Source: M0108 sp963841065
GTDB lineage: Bacteria; Pseudomonadota; Gammaproteobacteria; Chromatiales; Chromatiaceae
DNA length: 64,000 bases
NCBI GenBank assembly: GCA_963841065.1
Contig: CAWJBI010000049.1
Location: 1 to 64,000 of the forward strand
Reading direction: 5' to 3'
This document shows, piece after piece, positions 26,548 to 34,460 of the stretch. Under the pieces are notes generated by a model. It was not told where the DNA came from. It saw only the letters and a program-made list of their open reading frames with translations, and did not search any database. Every line of letters starts with the position of its first letter. The first letter of the stretch is position 1. A program made the position numbers and the translations under genes.

Positions 26548-26763
26548 ATGCGCTTTTCGGAAATCGTCGCGGAGGCACCCCGGTACGGGGTTGAGTTTCG
26601 GCAGGTGCGCGGCCGGGATGGTTCGGACCATGGCTGGGTGGTTGAGCGCGGGCTGATGACGTGCGCGCGGTGGTTTACCGCCTCGGCCCGCGGCTTTGGT
26701 CCGCTTGCTGCGGGTCTGGCCGCTTTGTTGGGACCCAAGGCAATGCCGCCCACTGGGCATTAG
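26548..26763 (+). CDS. Small hypothetical protein
   Basis: 71 residues, MRFSEIVAEAPRYGVEFRQV at the start, then HGWVVERGLMTCARWFTASA. GGGAGC lies about 10 bases before the ATG. No family recognised. It lies between the SLOG-like gene and a conserved mobile-element gene, same strand. A GC hairpin (CCCGCCCTGGCGGGCGGG, about 26510-26527) separates it from the upstream gene. Confidence 0.45.
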   Translation: MRFSEIVAEAPRYGVEFRQVRGRDGSDHGWVVERGLMTCARWFTASARGFGPLAAGLAALLGPKAMPPTGH

Positions 26764-26832
26764 ACCAGGTAGCCAACGCTGATCCCCGTTAAATCATCAT
26801 GGCCCCGCTCGCGCGGGGCAGGAGCTTAGATC

Positions 26833-27134
26833 GTGAACATCGCGACCACCATCCTTGAGCAGTTGGGCGGACGCCGCTTTATCGCCATGACGGGCGCGCG
26901 CTGCCTGGCGGACTATGGGGACGCCCTGTCCTTCAAGTTACCCGAGCAGGTTCGCCCGTCAAAACATCAACTTTGTGAAAATCAGGCTGAACGGCATGGA
27001 TCTTTATGACCTGCAGTTTGGCCAGATCCGGGGCATGACGTTACCGGGTGCTGTTGGAGAACGTGACGACATCGATTGCGGGAGCTTGCAGCCGGTGCTT
27101 TACCGACGTTACGGGCCTGGACACTCACCTCTAA
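26833..27134 (+). pseudogene. Conserved phage/plasmid hypothetical protein (two frameshifts)
   Basis: GTG 26833 after AGGAGC. Segments in different frames join as NIATTILEQLGGRRFIAMTG, then NINFVKIRLNGMDLYDLQFG, then YRVLLENVTTSIAG ... FTDVTGLDTHL-stop. Shifts are near 26940 and 27042. I recall the TILEQLGGxxFIAMTGA start and the TGLDT end from a small protein family common on phages and plasmids; its function is unknown. Confidence 0.55.
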
Positions 27135-27147
27135 AGGAGCACATGCC

Positions 27148-27337
27148 ATGCACGATCCTTATGCCGGGCGCACTCGCCGCCAGTACCTCGCCGACCTGGC
27201 GGGGGAATACGAGCTACCGCTTTATGTCGTCCTGGATGCTGGCATCGGCCCTGGGACCCAATGAGGATTTCGACGGCCTCGTCACCGAGCTAGGGGACAT
27301 CGCGGACTCGGGTGAATTCGACGGTTTCGACGCTTAA
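27148..27337 (+). pseudogene. Small phage-type hypothetical protein (frameshift near 27255)
   Basis: AAAGGAG precedes ATG 27148. MHDPYAGRTRRQYLADLAGE then YELPLYVVLDAG continues in a second frame as ALGPNEDFDGLVTELGDIAD and ends EFDGFDA. One base shift restores a ~62-residue protein of a type often found downstream of the preceding gene on mobile elements. No function known. Confidence 0.5.
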
Positions 27338-27383
27338 CCTGCAACCGCTCCACGGATGGGGCCTCTATCGGAGGATGCTTTCC

Positions 27384-27998
27384 ATGCTCTAGTTCTATGA
27401 CGTTTGGGCGGTGGGTGGTTCGCGCGCACTTGTCGCAGTCTGGCCAGGCGCTCGCGGCAGTATGTCGCGGGGCAGTTGCTGCGCTCCCGGGCTACGTCTG
27501 GCGGTTGGCTGTTGCCGGGCGCGGATGCCGCCATCATCGAGTGCGCGGCCGGTGCGGGTTTCGCGTCGCGGTTCTGGATGTTCTCCGCTTTTGGCCCCGT
27601 CCACACGCTTGCGCGGGGCGGTTGCCGCGGCTGGCACCTGTTCGAGTTCTGCCGTGGATGCGGTCGCCACCGCCAAAGCCGCGGGCGCGGCCATCGTGCC
27701 CTGGGCCGGGGGTGGCCCGGACCTGCCCATTGTCGCGCGGTTGCGCGCGCGTACCTCGCACGTCGCCTGCGCCGCCACGTCGGGCGGGGTTATCGTGTCG
27801 GATGGCGCCTGGGGGCCGGGCTCGTGCTTGCTGGCCTCGTCCCTGGCCGGGCTGGGGCTCCCGGTGTACGCCATCACGGTTGCGGCTCTGGTGCCGCCGC
27901 CGCCGGTGCCGGGGGCGTGGGCCGCGGGGTCTTTCGTCGGGGTGCCGTGCTGGCGGTTGCCGGCATCGGGGCAGGCTGCGCTTGCGCTCGCAGCTTAG
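27384..27998 (+). pseudogene. Second SLOG/DprA-like gene, disrupted
   Basis: GGAGGATGC precedes ATG 27384, but the third codon is TAG. Downstream VWAVGGSRAL matches the VGGSRDL of the copy at 25908. Frame then moves to SLARRSRQYVAGQLLRS and GADAAIIECAAGAGFASRFW, then to AVDAVATAKAAGAAIVPWAG, ARLRARTSHVACAATSGGVI and LASSLAGLGLPVYAITVA. At least two shifts and one stop break it. Same superfamily and G/T-rich bias as the 25908 gene. Confidence 0.5.
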
Positions 27999-28027
27999 TT
28001 TGTCGGCCTCCGCCTCCACCTCCACCA

Positions 28028-28053
28028 AACCGCCCTTCAGGGCGGTTTTTTTT
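28028..28053 (+). terminator. Rho-independent terminator
   Basis: AACCGCCC-TTCA-GGGCGGTT followed by eight T. The 8-bp stem and T-run are textbook. It closes the SLOG-gene transcription unit. Confidence 0.9.
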
Positions 28054-28139
28054 GCCCGGAATTTTCGTGATCTTGGGTTTGGAAACTAGGCCCCGCCAGC
28101 GTTTGGCTGGCATAAAACAACGTCTAGTTACGCGGAGTT

Positions 28140-28337
28140 ATGACCATGGATCATGATCGTCACGTTTTCCAAACCATCTCCCATCTGGCCGTGGTCGCGG
28201 CCCGTCTCGCCCTCGACCTCGAGGACGGCGTTTTAGCGCAGGGGAGCGCCTGGGACGACCTGCATTTTCTGCTAGAGGCTATTCAATTCCTGGCTTATTC
28301 CCAAGCTGGTCCGCCTACCCGGCCTGAAATTTTATGA
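28140..28337 (+). CDS. Small hypothetical protein
   Basis: 65 residues: MTMDHDRHVFQTISHLAVVA then ARLALDLEDGVLAQGSAWDD and LHFLLEAIQFLAYSQ. Helical, acidic-amphipathic, with GCGGAG close upstream. An alternative start is the Met at 28146. No family recognised. It is placed between the terminator and the second operator-promoter. Confidence 0.45.
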   Translation: MTMDHDRHVFQTISHLAVVAARLALDLEDGVLAQGSAWDDLHFLLEAIQFLAYSQAGPPTRPEIL

Positions 28338-28345
28338 CGTGAGGC

Positions 28346-28374
28346 TAGCAATATAGCGCAATATGCGCTATTAT
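28346..28374 (+). promoter_or_regulatory. Promoter with the same operator (copy 2)
   Basis: TAGCAA (28346-28351) and TATTAT (28369-28374) are 17 bp apart, with AGCGCAATATGCGCT at 28355-28369 between them. The layout equals that at 25358-25385. It would drive the ERF/SSB early phage operon starting at 28486. Confidence 0.6.
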
Positions 28375-28445
28375 TAAGGCATGGGGGCCTGCTGGGGTAG
28401 GCCCCCCGGTCGGCACGGTTTCCGTGCTTTCCTTTGCCTTCGTTT

Positions 28446-28460
28446 AGCGCATATTGCGCT
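28446..28460 (-). promoter_or_regulatory. Operator copy 3 (reverse orientation)
   Basis: AGCGCATATTGCGCT is the exact reverse complement of the 15-mer at 25366 and 28355. It lies 91 bp after copy 2 and 26 bp before ATG 28486, so a repressor bound to both could loop or block the early operon. Confidence 0.6.
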
Positions 28461-28485
28461 TATTTACTGCATCAAGGGGGTCGTG

Positions 28486-28755
28486 ATGTACCAAGCGCTT
28501 GTTGAAATTCGGGCCGCCGGTATCCCCGCGCTGGCCGGGGTCACCCATTATTCCTACCAGGCCCCTTTCCGGGGCTCCCCCTTCCGATGCGATTCGGACT
28601 GGGACTATTACGGCTTCGAGGAGATCGAATGGGATCTGCTGGACCGCCGGGGGCGCTCGGCCCCCTGGCTGGACCGCAAGCTCTCACAAAGTGAACGGGA
28701 GGAGATCACGCGCCACCTGCTGGAACTCGCCTCCGCTCGGTCGCGAGGGGGGTGA
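28486..28755 (+). CDS. Conserved small phage protein
   Basis: 89 residues. YQALVEIRAAGIPALAGVTHY then DSDWDYYGFEEIEWDLLDRR and APWLDRKLSQSEREEITRHL. Acidic mid-section with an E-W-x-L-x-D-R-x-G pattern that I recall from small proteins in many phage early regions; function unknown. ATG 28486 is the first start after the operator; AAGGGGG lies about 8 bases upstream. Confidence 0.6.
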   Translation: MYQALVEIRAAGIPALAGVTHYSYQAPFRGSPFRCDSDWDYYGFEEIEWDLLDRRGRSAPWLDRKLSQSEREEITRHLLELASARSRGG

Positions 28756-28758
28756 CCT

Positions 28759-29646
28759 ATGAGCACCTCCGCCCCACTCGCCACGGTCACGCCCATCAAA
28801 CCCGCCCTCGTTGACGCCGGGGCACTCCTCGCCCAGGGCATCCAATCGGGTCTTTCCGTTGACGCCCTGGAGCGTCTCCTGTCCATGCGCCGGGAACTCC
28901 AAGCGGAGCAAGTCGCGGGCGGGTTTCTTCGGCGCCCTGTCGCGCTTCCAGTCGCAAATCCCCGCCATCCCCAAAAATCAGGTGGCGCGGGTGTCCAGCT
29001 CCAAGGGCAATTACTCGCTATCGGTACGCGGACCTGGCGGACATCCAGCGCGCCATCGCGCCGGCCCTGGCGGACTGCGGTCTCAGCGTGTCGTTCGACA
29101 CCGCCCAGGATCCGGGCGGCTATGTCATCCAGGCCAAAATCCACCACGTCGGCGGTCACTCGGAGGTTACGACGTTTCGCGTCCCCATCGACGACAAGAC
29201 GCGGATGAACAGCGCCCAAGCCGCCGGGTCGGCCCTGACCTATGGCCGCCGCTATGCGCTCACCGCCGCCCTCGGGATCGTCACCGCAGAGGATGACGAC
29301 GATGGGCACGCCATCACCGCCGCGCCGGTCCCCCCGCCGGTCCCCACCGGGGCGCCGCAGCCCGGGCGGCAGCCTGCGGCACCTATCAGCGCGGCCCAAC
29401 ACCACTTGCTCGAAGCCCGTATTACCGCCCTCGGCCTGGACCGCGAGCGGCTCAAGTCGTGGCTGGCGCGGGCGTGGCAGGTCGAACACCTGTCGGGGAT
29501 CCCCGCCGCCCGCTATGCCGAGCTCCTCATCCGGATGGAGAACTGGGCCGGCCGGGAATACGCGGAGGAGCAGGCAGCAAATCGGCCTGGAGCAGACCAA
29601 CGAAGAATGGCTAGCGGACTTTAGCCCCGCCAGCCACGGCCAATAG
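28759..29646 (+). CDS. ERF-family single-strand annealing protein (three frameshifts)
   Basis: MSTSAPLATVTPIKPALVDA then, after an extra G in the run at 28921-28923, GFFGALSRFQSQIPAIPKN and KGNYSL; after a shift near 29023 YADLADIQRAIAPALADCGL, GGYVIQAKIHHVGGHSE, DDKTRMNSAQAAGSALTYGR and YALTAALGIVTAEDDDDG. This is the ERF superfamily of phage recombinases that anneal single strands. A shift near 29580 gives the end EWLADFSPASHGQ. It precedes coiled-coil and SSB genes, a usual recombination module. Confidence 0.8.
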
Positions 29647-29658
29647 CGGAGTATCCCG

Positions 29659-29874
29659 ATGCAATACAACCACATCCCCGACTATTACAGCCGCTTGCCG
29701 ACCCTGGTCGAGCTGACCGGCCTGACGGTTAACGAGTCCTTGGAGTGCATGTCCGCACTCATCGCCAAGCTCGAACATGATCAGACCTGGAGCACTCGGG
29801 ACCTCGTCAGCCAGCTTGAACACTGCATGAAGGTCATGGCCCATTGCCTGCACGAAGCGCCCAGCGCCCGCTAA
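29659..29874 (+). CDS. Small hypothetical phage protein
   Basis: 71 residues: QYNHIPDYYSRLPTLVELTG then NESLECMSALIAKLEHDQTW and DLVSQLEHCMKVMAHCLHEA. All-helical, with no named family. ATG 29659 is 13 bp after the ERF stop, so it is in the same operon. Confidence 0.55.
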   Translation: MQYNHIPDYYSRLPTLVELTGLTVNESLECMSALIAKLEHDQTWSTRDLVSQLEHCMKVMAHCLHEAPSAR

Positions 29875-29910
29875 CCCCACCTGGCCAGGGACGGCCACCG
29901 GAGAACCGCC

Positions 29911-30761
29911 ATGCCCGACCTTATCCCCCTGCACAACCCCGAGCCCCAGAGCCCTTTTCGCCCCGGGCGGCACCGTCGAAATCTGCGCCCTGATCGAGCG
30001 CGAAGCCCGGAGCCTCGTCCCCAGTGTCGTTACCCAGAGCGGGCGAGACGAGATCGCGCGGATGGCCGCCAAAGTCAACCGCTCGAAATCCTACCTGGAT
30101 GAACTCGGCAAGGTGTACGTCAGCGAGTTGAAGGAGCTACCGAAACGCGTCGATGCCGAGCGCCGCGCCATGCGCCTGCGCCTGGATGCCTTGAAAGACG
30201 AGATCCGGGCGCCGCTCACCGCCTGGGAGGACGCCATCCGGGCGCGGCAGGAGCGCTTTCAGGAGCAGCTAGACGCCATCGCAGCGCAAGCCCTGGACCT
30301 TGGGGGGCTGACCATTGGCGATTTGCTGGCCCGCATCGAAGCCGTGGGCAACATCGAGATCGATGAAGAGTGGGAGGAGTACATCCACGAAGCCCAGGGG
30401 ATCAAGGACAAGACGGCAATGGTCCTGCTGCACGCTCTGGAAGCCGCCCAGCGTCATGCGCGCTTGCTCCTGGTCCAGGAAGAGGCCGCCCGCGCCCAGC
30501 GCCAGGCACACGAGGAGCACATCCGGCAGGAAGCCGCCGCCGCAGCCCGCGGCCGCCACCTTGGCGGAGGTTGCCCAGCAGCCAACGCCAGCCATGCGCG
30601 CCGCGCCCGCCGCGCCGCCACCCGTGCGCGATGATCGCGCCCTGGTGCATCGCGCCATCCTCGCCGACCTGGAGGACCTCGGCATCCCCACCGCCCTCGG
30701 CAAGCGGCTCATCTCCGCCATCGCCCGGGGCCAGGTCTTCCATTTGTCTATCACCTATTGA
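29911..30761 (+). CDS. DUF1351-like coiled-coil recombination-module protein (two frameshifts)
   Basis: Starts MPDLIPLHNPEPQSPF; removing one T from the run at 29955-29958 gives APGGTVEICALIEREARSLV and IARMAAKVNRSKSYLDELGK. The central region LPKRVDAERRAMRLRLDALK and DEIRAPLTAWEDAIRARQER is the long helical part typical of DUF1351-like phage proteins that accompany ERF and SSB. A second shift near 30560 leads to the conserved end DDRALVHRAILADLEDLGIP, IARGQVFHLSITY. Role in recombination is inferred from context. Confidence 0.6.
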
Positions 30762-30773
30762 GGAGCAGGGACC

Positions 30774-31001
30774 ATGCGTGCCGATAAATGGGGCACCCCC
30801 ACCGAAACGATCCGCTATGCCGCGCACTGGCTGTCAGCGACCCAAGCCAGGGCCGCCGGCAAGACCGGACGCTGCGCCACCTGCGCCCATTTTGTCGCCG
30901 GCCCTGGCCCCTGGGTACGCACCGGCCCCTTTTGCCAGTCCTTGGGCCTCGCCACGCGCAAAGGCGCCTGGTGCAGCCATTGGGCGGACGCCGCGCCATG
31001 A
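30774..31001 (+). CDS. Small Cys-rich hypothetical protein
   Basis: 75 residues. GRCATCAHFVAGPGPWVRTG then PFCQSLGLATRKGAWCSHWA gives C-x2-C...C...C, suggesting a metal-binding fold. GGAGCAGGGACC precedes ATG 30774. The stop overlaps the next start (ATGA). Unknown role in the early phage operon. Confidence 0.55.
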   Translation: MRADKWGTPTETIRYAAHWLSATQARAAGKTGRCATCAHFVAGPGPWVRTGPFCQSLGLATRKGAWCSHWADAAP

Positions 31002-31108
31002 GCCAGTTTCTCGCCGCCCTGGCCTGGATCTCCGCCGCCTATTGCGGCGGCTTCGCCCTGGCCCTGGCCTTAGAGGCCTGGCTGCGTCGCCACGATCGGC
31101 ATCATTAG
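30998..31108 (+). CDS. 36-residue single-helix membrane peptide
   Basis: MSQFLAALAWISAAYCGGFA then LALALEAWLRRHDRHH: one membrane helix and a basic C-terminus. Translationally coupled by ATGA to the preceding ORF and 2 bp before the next. Likely real from the tight packing, function unknown. Confidence 0.5.
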   Translation: MSQFLAALAWISAAYCGGFALALALEAWLRRHDRHH

Positions 31109-31110
31109 AA

Positions 31111-31338
31111 ATGGACCATATCGCGCTACCCGACGCCTGGCTCATGAGCGATGGCGTCTGCCTGGAGACCGCCCGGACCTTGCTGCACTGGGCCGGCTAC
31201 TACCTGGCCCACGCCAGCGCCACCCGGACCACCCGGCGCGCCAGCTATGACCTGTCCATCGCCACGGACAGCGCCCGCGAGGCCCTGGCCGAGCGCCAGG
31301 TCCCCGAGTCTCGCCGCGCCCAACAAGCCCTATTTTGA
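31111..31338 (+). CDS. Small hypothetical phage protein
   Basis: 75 residues: MDHIALPDAWLMSDGVCLET then HWAGYYLAHASATRTTRRAS and YDLSIATDSAREALAERQVP. Soluble, helical. Starts 2 bp after the previous stop and ends 17 bp before ssb. No family recognised. Confidence 0.5.
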   Translation: MDHIALPDAWLMSDGVCLETARTLLHWAGYYLAHASATRTTRRASYDLSIATDSAREALAERQVPESRRAQQALF

Positions 31339-31355
31339 TCACCGGAGGAACTGCA

Positions 31356-31907
31356 ATGTCACGCTCACTCAACCGCGCCCAGATCATCGGGAACCTCGGC
31401 GCCGATCCCGACCTACGGGCCCTGGCATCCGGCATGGCCGTCTGCCGGCTGTCGGTCGCCACCTCCGAGAGCTGGAACGACAAGAACACCGGCGAGGCCC
31501 GGGAAGAGACCGAATGGCACCGGGTCACCCTCTGGGGCAAGCTGGCGGAGATCGCGTCCCAGTACCTGCATAAAGGGGACAAGGTCTTTGTGGAGGGCAA
31601 GATCCGCACCCGCAAATGGCAGGACCAGAGCGGGCAGGATCGCTACTCCACCGAGATCCACGCCGACAATCTGCTGATGCTGGGCGGCCGGCCCACCGAC
31701 ACGGCCGCCGGAGCCTATGCCCCGCAGCCCGCCTACAGTCAGCCGGGCTACCCGGCGACCGGCGCCTACACCCCGCCACCGAGTCACAACCCGCCGCCCC
31801 AGCGACCCGCACCCCCCCGGCACGCGCCCGCGCCCCAGCGCCAGGGCGGCTATCAGCCCGCGCCGCCCCCGGACACCCTGGATTTCGACGACGACATCCC
31901 CTTCTGA
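31356..31907 (+). CDS. ssb: Single-stranded DNA-binding protein
   Basis: 183 residues. The OB-fold N-terminus is clear: SLNRAQIIGNLGADPDLRAL, GMAVCRLSVATSESWND, ETEWHRVTLWGKLAEIASQY and KGDKVFVEGKIRTRKWQD. A Pro/Gln/Tyr-rich linker follows, ending in the acidic tip DFDDDIPF that recruits partner proteins. AGGAACTGCA precedes ATG 31356. It belongs to the phage recombination module with ERF; it could substitute for host SSB during phage replication. Confidence 0.93.
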   Translation: MSRSLNRAQIIGNLGADPDLRALASGMAVCRLSVATSESWNDKNTGEAREETEWHRVTLWGKLAEIASQYLHKGDKVFVEGKIRTRKWQDQSGQDRYSTEIHADNLLMLGGRPTDTAAGAYAPQPAYSQPGYPATGAYTPPPSHNPPPQRPAPPRHAPAPQRQGGYQPAPPPDTLDFDDDIPF

Positions 31908-31910
31908 GCC

Positions 31911-32273
31911 ATGGACGACGCCCCGCACCTCCTCGACCTGGAGACCGCCGCCGCCCGGCTGGCGGTCTCACCGCGCACCGTGCGCCGCCTGATCGCGGCC
32001 GGGGACCTGCCCTCGGTGCGCATCCTGTCGGCCCGCCGCATCATCGCCTCGGATCTCGCCGCCTATATTGCCAGCCGGACCGCCGCGGGCAATAATCCCC
32101 ACGGGGTGGCGGTGCACGGAGAGAACACATGCCACGTAAACACGTCAGAGACCAGGACGGGATATACCAGCGGGCGGACTCGCCCTATTGGTGGGCGAGC
32201 TTCCCACGCCCAGGCGGGGGCAGCACTCGCCGCAGTACTCGGGTTCCCATCGCCGAAGACCCCGAGGGCCTGA
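31911..32273 (+). CDS. Excisionase-like helix-turn-helix protein
   Basis: The first ~65 residues (LLDLETAAARLAVSPRTVRR, IAAGDLPSVRILSARRII, SDLAAYIASR) are a MerR/excisionase-type winged helix of the HTH_17 kind. The open frame runs on to 32273, overlapping the integrase start by 145 bp in another frame; the last ~45 residues (GYTSGRTRPIGGRASHAQAG) look non-native, so the real stop may have been lost by a frameshift. Position directly before the integrase gene supports a recombination directionality factor. Confidence 0.65.
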   Translation: MDDAPHLLDLETAAARLAVSPRTVRRLIAAGDLPSVRILSARRIIASDLAAYIASRTAAGNNPHGVAVHGENTCHVNTSETRTGYTSGRTRPIGGRASHAQAGAALAAVLGFPSPKTPRA

Positions 32274-33268
32274 AGGCCACCGCGGTTCGCGCCCAGTGGC
32301 GGGCCGAGGGGCAGACGCAGAGAACAGGGGAGGGGGCCACCTTCGATAACCTGGTGCTGGCCTATCTCGCCGAGGTGGTGATCCGCAAGCGGGCACCCGG
32401 GCGGTACCATGCCGCCGCGCGCGCCCTTTTCCCGCACTTCACGGGGCGCTTGCTGGCGGACATTGGCGCCCAGGAGGTGCGCGCCTACATCGCGCGCCGG
32501 TTGGATCAGGGACGAAAGCCAGGGTGCATCAACCGGGAGATTAGTCTAATGAGTGGCGCCATGCGCTGGGCCAAGGACGAGCTGGAATGGGACGTGGGCA
32601 ACCCCTGGCGCTCCCGCTTCCTGCGCGAGCCCTCGGGGCGCACCCGCTTCCTGTCCCAGGAGGAGGCAGTAGCCCTGCTGGCCGCCGCCGAGGACCCCAG
32701 TTCTAAGGCGCAGCATCTGGGTGACCTCATCCGCCTCATTCTGGCTACGGGTCTCCGCATCGGTGAAGCCCTCGGCCTGGAGTGGCGCCGCGTGGACCTG
32801 AGCCGCAATCTCATCCGCTTCGAGGCCGGCGACCAGAAGAACGGCAAGGCGGAGACCATCCCGGTCAACGCCTCGGCCCGAGCCGCGCTCCTCGGTCGCG
32901 CCCGGTTCCGGGCCACCCACTGCCCGGGCGCGCCCTGGGTCTTCTGCAACAGGGCAGGGGCGCGGTTCTTCAGCATCTACACCGGGTTCCTCGCCGCCTG
33001 CCAGCGGGCCGGCATCGAGGACTGCCACCCGCACGACCTGCGCCGGACGTGCGGCAGTTGGCTGGTTCAGTCGGGCGTCAGCATCGACCGGGTGTCCAGA
33101 CTGCTGCGGCATGGGGACGTGGGCATGACCGCGCGGGTCTATGCCCACCTCCGCCCCCAGGATCTCGCGGACGCCGCCGCCGCCTTGGATGGGTACGAAC
33201 TCTCACGTTCGGTTTCACGCTCCGCGCCAGCCGGCACGGATCGCCCCGACAAAGAGGCTCTAGGCTGA
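32129..33268 (+). CDS. Tyrosine recombinase (phage integrase)
   Basis: 379 residues. An N-terminal arm/DNA-binding part (IYQRADSPYWWASFPRPGGG) and core-binding region (TFDNLVLAYLAEVVIRKRAP) precede the catalytic domain: LATGLRIGEALGLEW (Arg I), HPHDLRRTCGSWLVQSGV (H-x-x-R), LLRHGDVGMTARVYAHL (His and nucleophile Tyr). ATG 32129 follows GGAGAGAACAC. It is the rightmost phage gene, 60 bp before the chromosomal glycosyltransferase, so the right attachment site is probably near 33270-33330; no tRNA is seen there. Confidence 0.93.
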   Translation: MPRKHVRDQDGIYQRADSPYWWASFPRPGGGSTRRSTRVPIAEDPEGLKATAVRAQWRAEGQTQRTGEGATFDNLVLAYLAEVVIRKRAPGRYHAAARALFPHFTGRLLADIGAQEVRAYIARRLDQGRKPGCINREISLMSGAMRWAKDELEWDVGNPWRSRFLREPSGRTRFLSQEEAVALLAAAEDPSSKAQHLGDLIRLILATGLRIGEALGLEWRRVDLSRNLIRFEAGDQKNGKAETIPVNASARAALLGRARFRATHCPGAPWVFCNRAGARFFSIYTGFLAACQRAGIEDCHPHDLRRTCGSWLVQSGVSIDRVSRLLRHGDVGMTARVYAHLRPQDLADAAAALDGYELSRSVSRSAPAGTDRPDKEALG

Positions 33269-33328
33269 TGATTTGCTGGCGGTTTCGTCCAGCCTGACAT
33301 CGAGTGCCATCGGGCCAGGGTGCCGTGA

Positions 33329-34447
33329 ATGGGCATTGATCTCGCGATATTTTTTGCCACCTCCGGCCACAGCGGCGTGGACCGCCTGGCCCGGAATCTG
33401 GTCCCCGCCTTGGCCCGCCGGGGCTACCGGGTGGACGTGCTCAAGGTGCAAGGGCATGGGCCGAACTTCCAGGAGGTTCCGGAGGGGGTGCGCATCATCG
33501 AGCTGGGGACTGCCCACGCCTATTCCAGTTTGCCAGCTCTCGCCCGCTATCTACGCCGCGAGCGACCCGCGAGCCTCTATTGCGACAAGGACCGCATCAA
33601 TCATACCGCCATCCTGGCCCGAGCCCTGGCCCAGGGCCTGGCGCGCCCCAGCACCTTTCTCGCGGTCGGCACGGGCACGACCCTGTCCCTAGATTGCGCC
33701 CGGCGCGGCTGGTTCCATGGCCTCAAGACGCGCTTTTCGACGGGGAAGCTCTATCCCTATGCCGACAGGGTCATCGTGACCTCCCAGGGGGTAGCCGAGG
33801 ACATGGCCGCGTACACCGGCCTCGCGCGCGACCTGATCGAGGTGGTGCCTTGCCCGGTGGTGCCCGCCTCGGTCTTTGCGGGCCGCTGCCAGCTACCCCG
33901 GCACCCCTGGTTCGGCGATGGCGGTCCACCCATCATTATGGGGCTCGGCGAATTGTGCGCGCGGAAGGATTTCCCCACCCTGATGCGCGCCTTCGCCCTG
34001 ATCCAGAGGGAATACCCCTCGCGTCTCATGATCCTGGGGCGCGGCAAGGATCGTGACAAACTCCTGGCCCTGGCCCGAGAGCTGGGCATCGCCGCGTCCC
34101 TTGATCTGCCTGGTTTCGTGGAGGCACCCCTGGATTATCTGGCCCAGGCCAGCCTCTTCGCCTTCACCTCGACGCTGGAAGGTCTCGGGTTTGCCTTGAT
34201 CGAGGCCCTGGCGGTGGGGGTCCCGGCGGTAGCGACGGACTGTCCCAGCGGACCCCGGGAGATCCTGCAAGACGGCAAGTTCGGCCCCCTGGTGCCCGTG
34301 GGCGATCACCAGGCCCTGGCGGCCGCCATGCTAGCGACCCTGCACGACCCGCCGGACCAGGATTTCCTGAGGCAGGCCGCCTGGCCCTATGAAATCGAGA
34401 ATGCCACCAGCGCCTACCTCCGGGCGCTCAACCTTCGACCCCTTTAA
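33329..34447 (+). CDS. Glycosyltransferase, GT4/GT-B type
   Basis: 372 residues. The N-terminal donor-fold start FATSGHSGVDRLARNLVPAL and the C-terminal nucleotide-sugar site (PPIIMGLGELCARKDFPTLM, LMILGRGKDRDKLLALA, SLFAFTSTLEGLGFALIEAL, GVPAVATDCPSGPREIL) give the E-x7-E motif of GT4 retaining enzymes. It starts a two-gene unit with an amidotransferase, typical of surface polysaccharide loci. Acceptor sugar unknown. Cytoplasmic or membrane-peripheral. Confidence 0.88.
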   Translation: MGIDLAIFFATSGHSGVDRLARNLVPALARRGYRVDVLKVQGHGPNFQEVPEGVRIIELGTAHAYSSLPALARYLRRERPASLYCDKDRINHTAILARALAQGLARPSTFLAVGTGTTLSLDCARRGWFHGLKTRFSTGKLYPYADRVIVTSQGVAEDMAAYTGLARDLIEVVPCPVVPASVFAGRCQLPRHPWFGDGGPPIIMGLGELCARKDFPTLMRAFALIQREYPSRLMILGRGKDRDKLLALARELGIAASLDLPGFVEAPLDYLAQASLFAFTSTLEGLGFALIEALAVGVPAVATDCPSGPREILQDGKFGPLVPVGDHQALAAAMLATLHDPPDQDFLRQAAWPYEIENATSAYLRALNLRPL

Positions 34448-34460
34448 GTGGATTAGCCTC

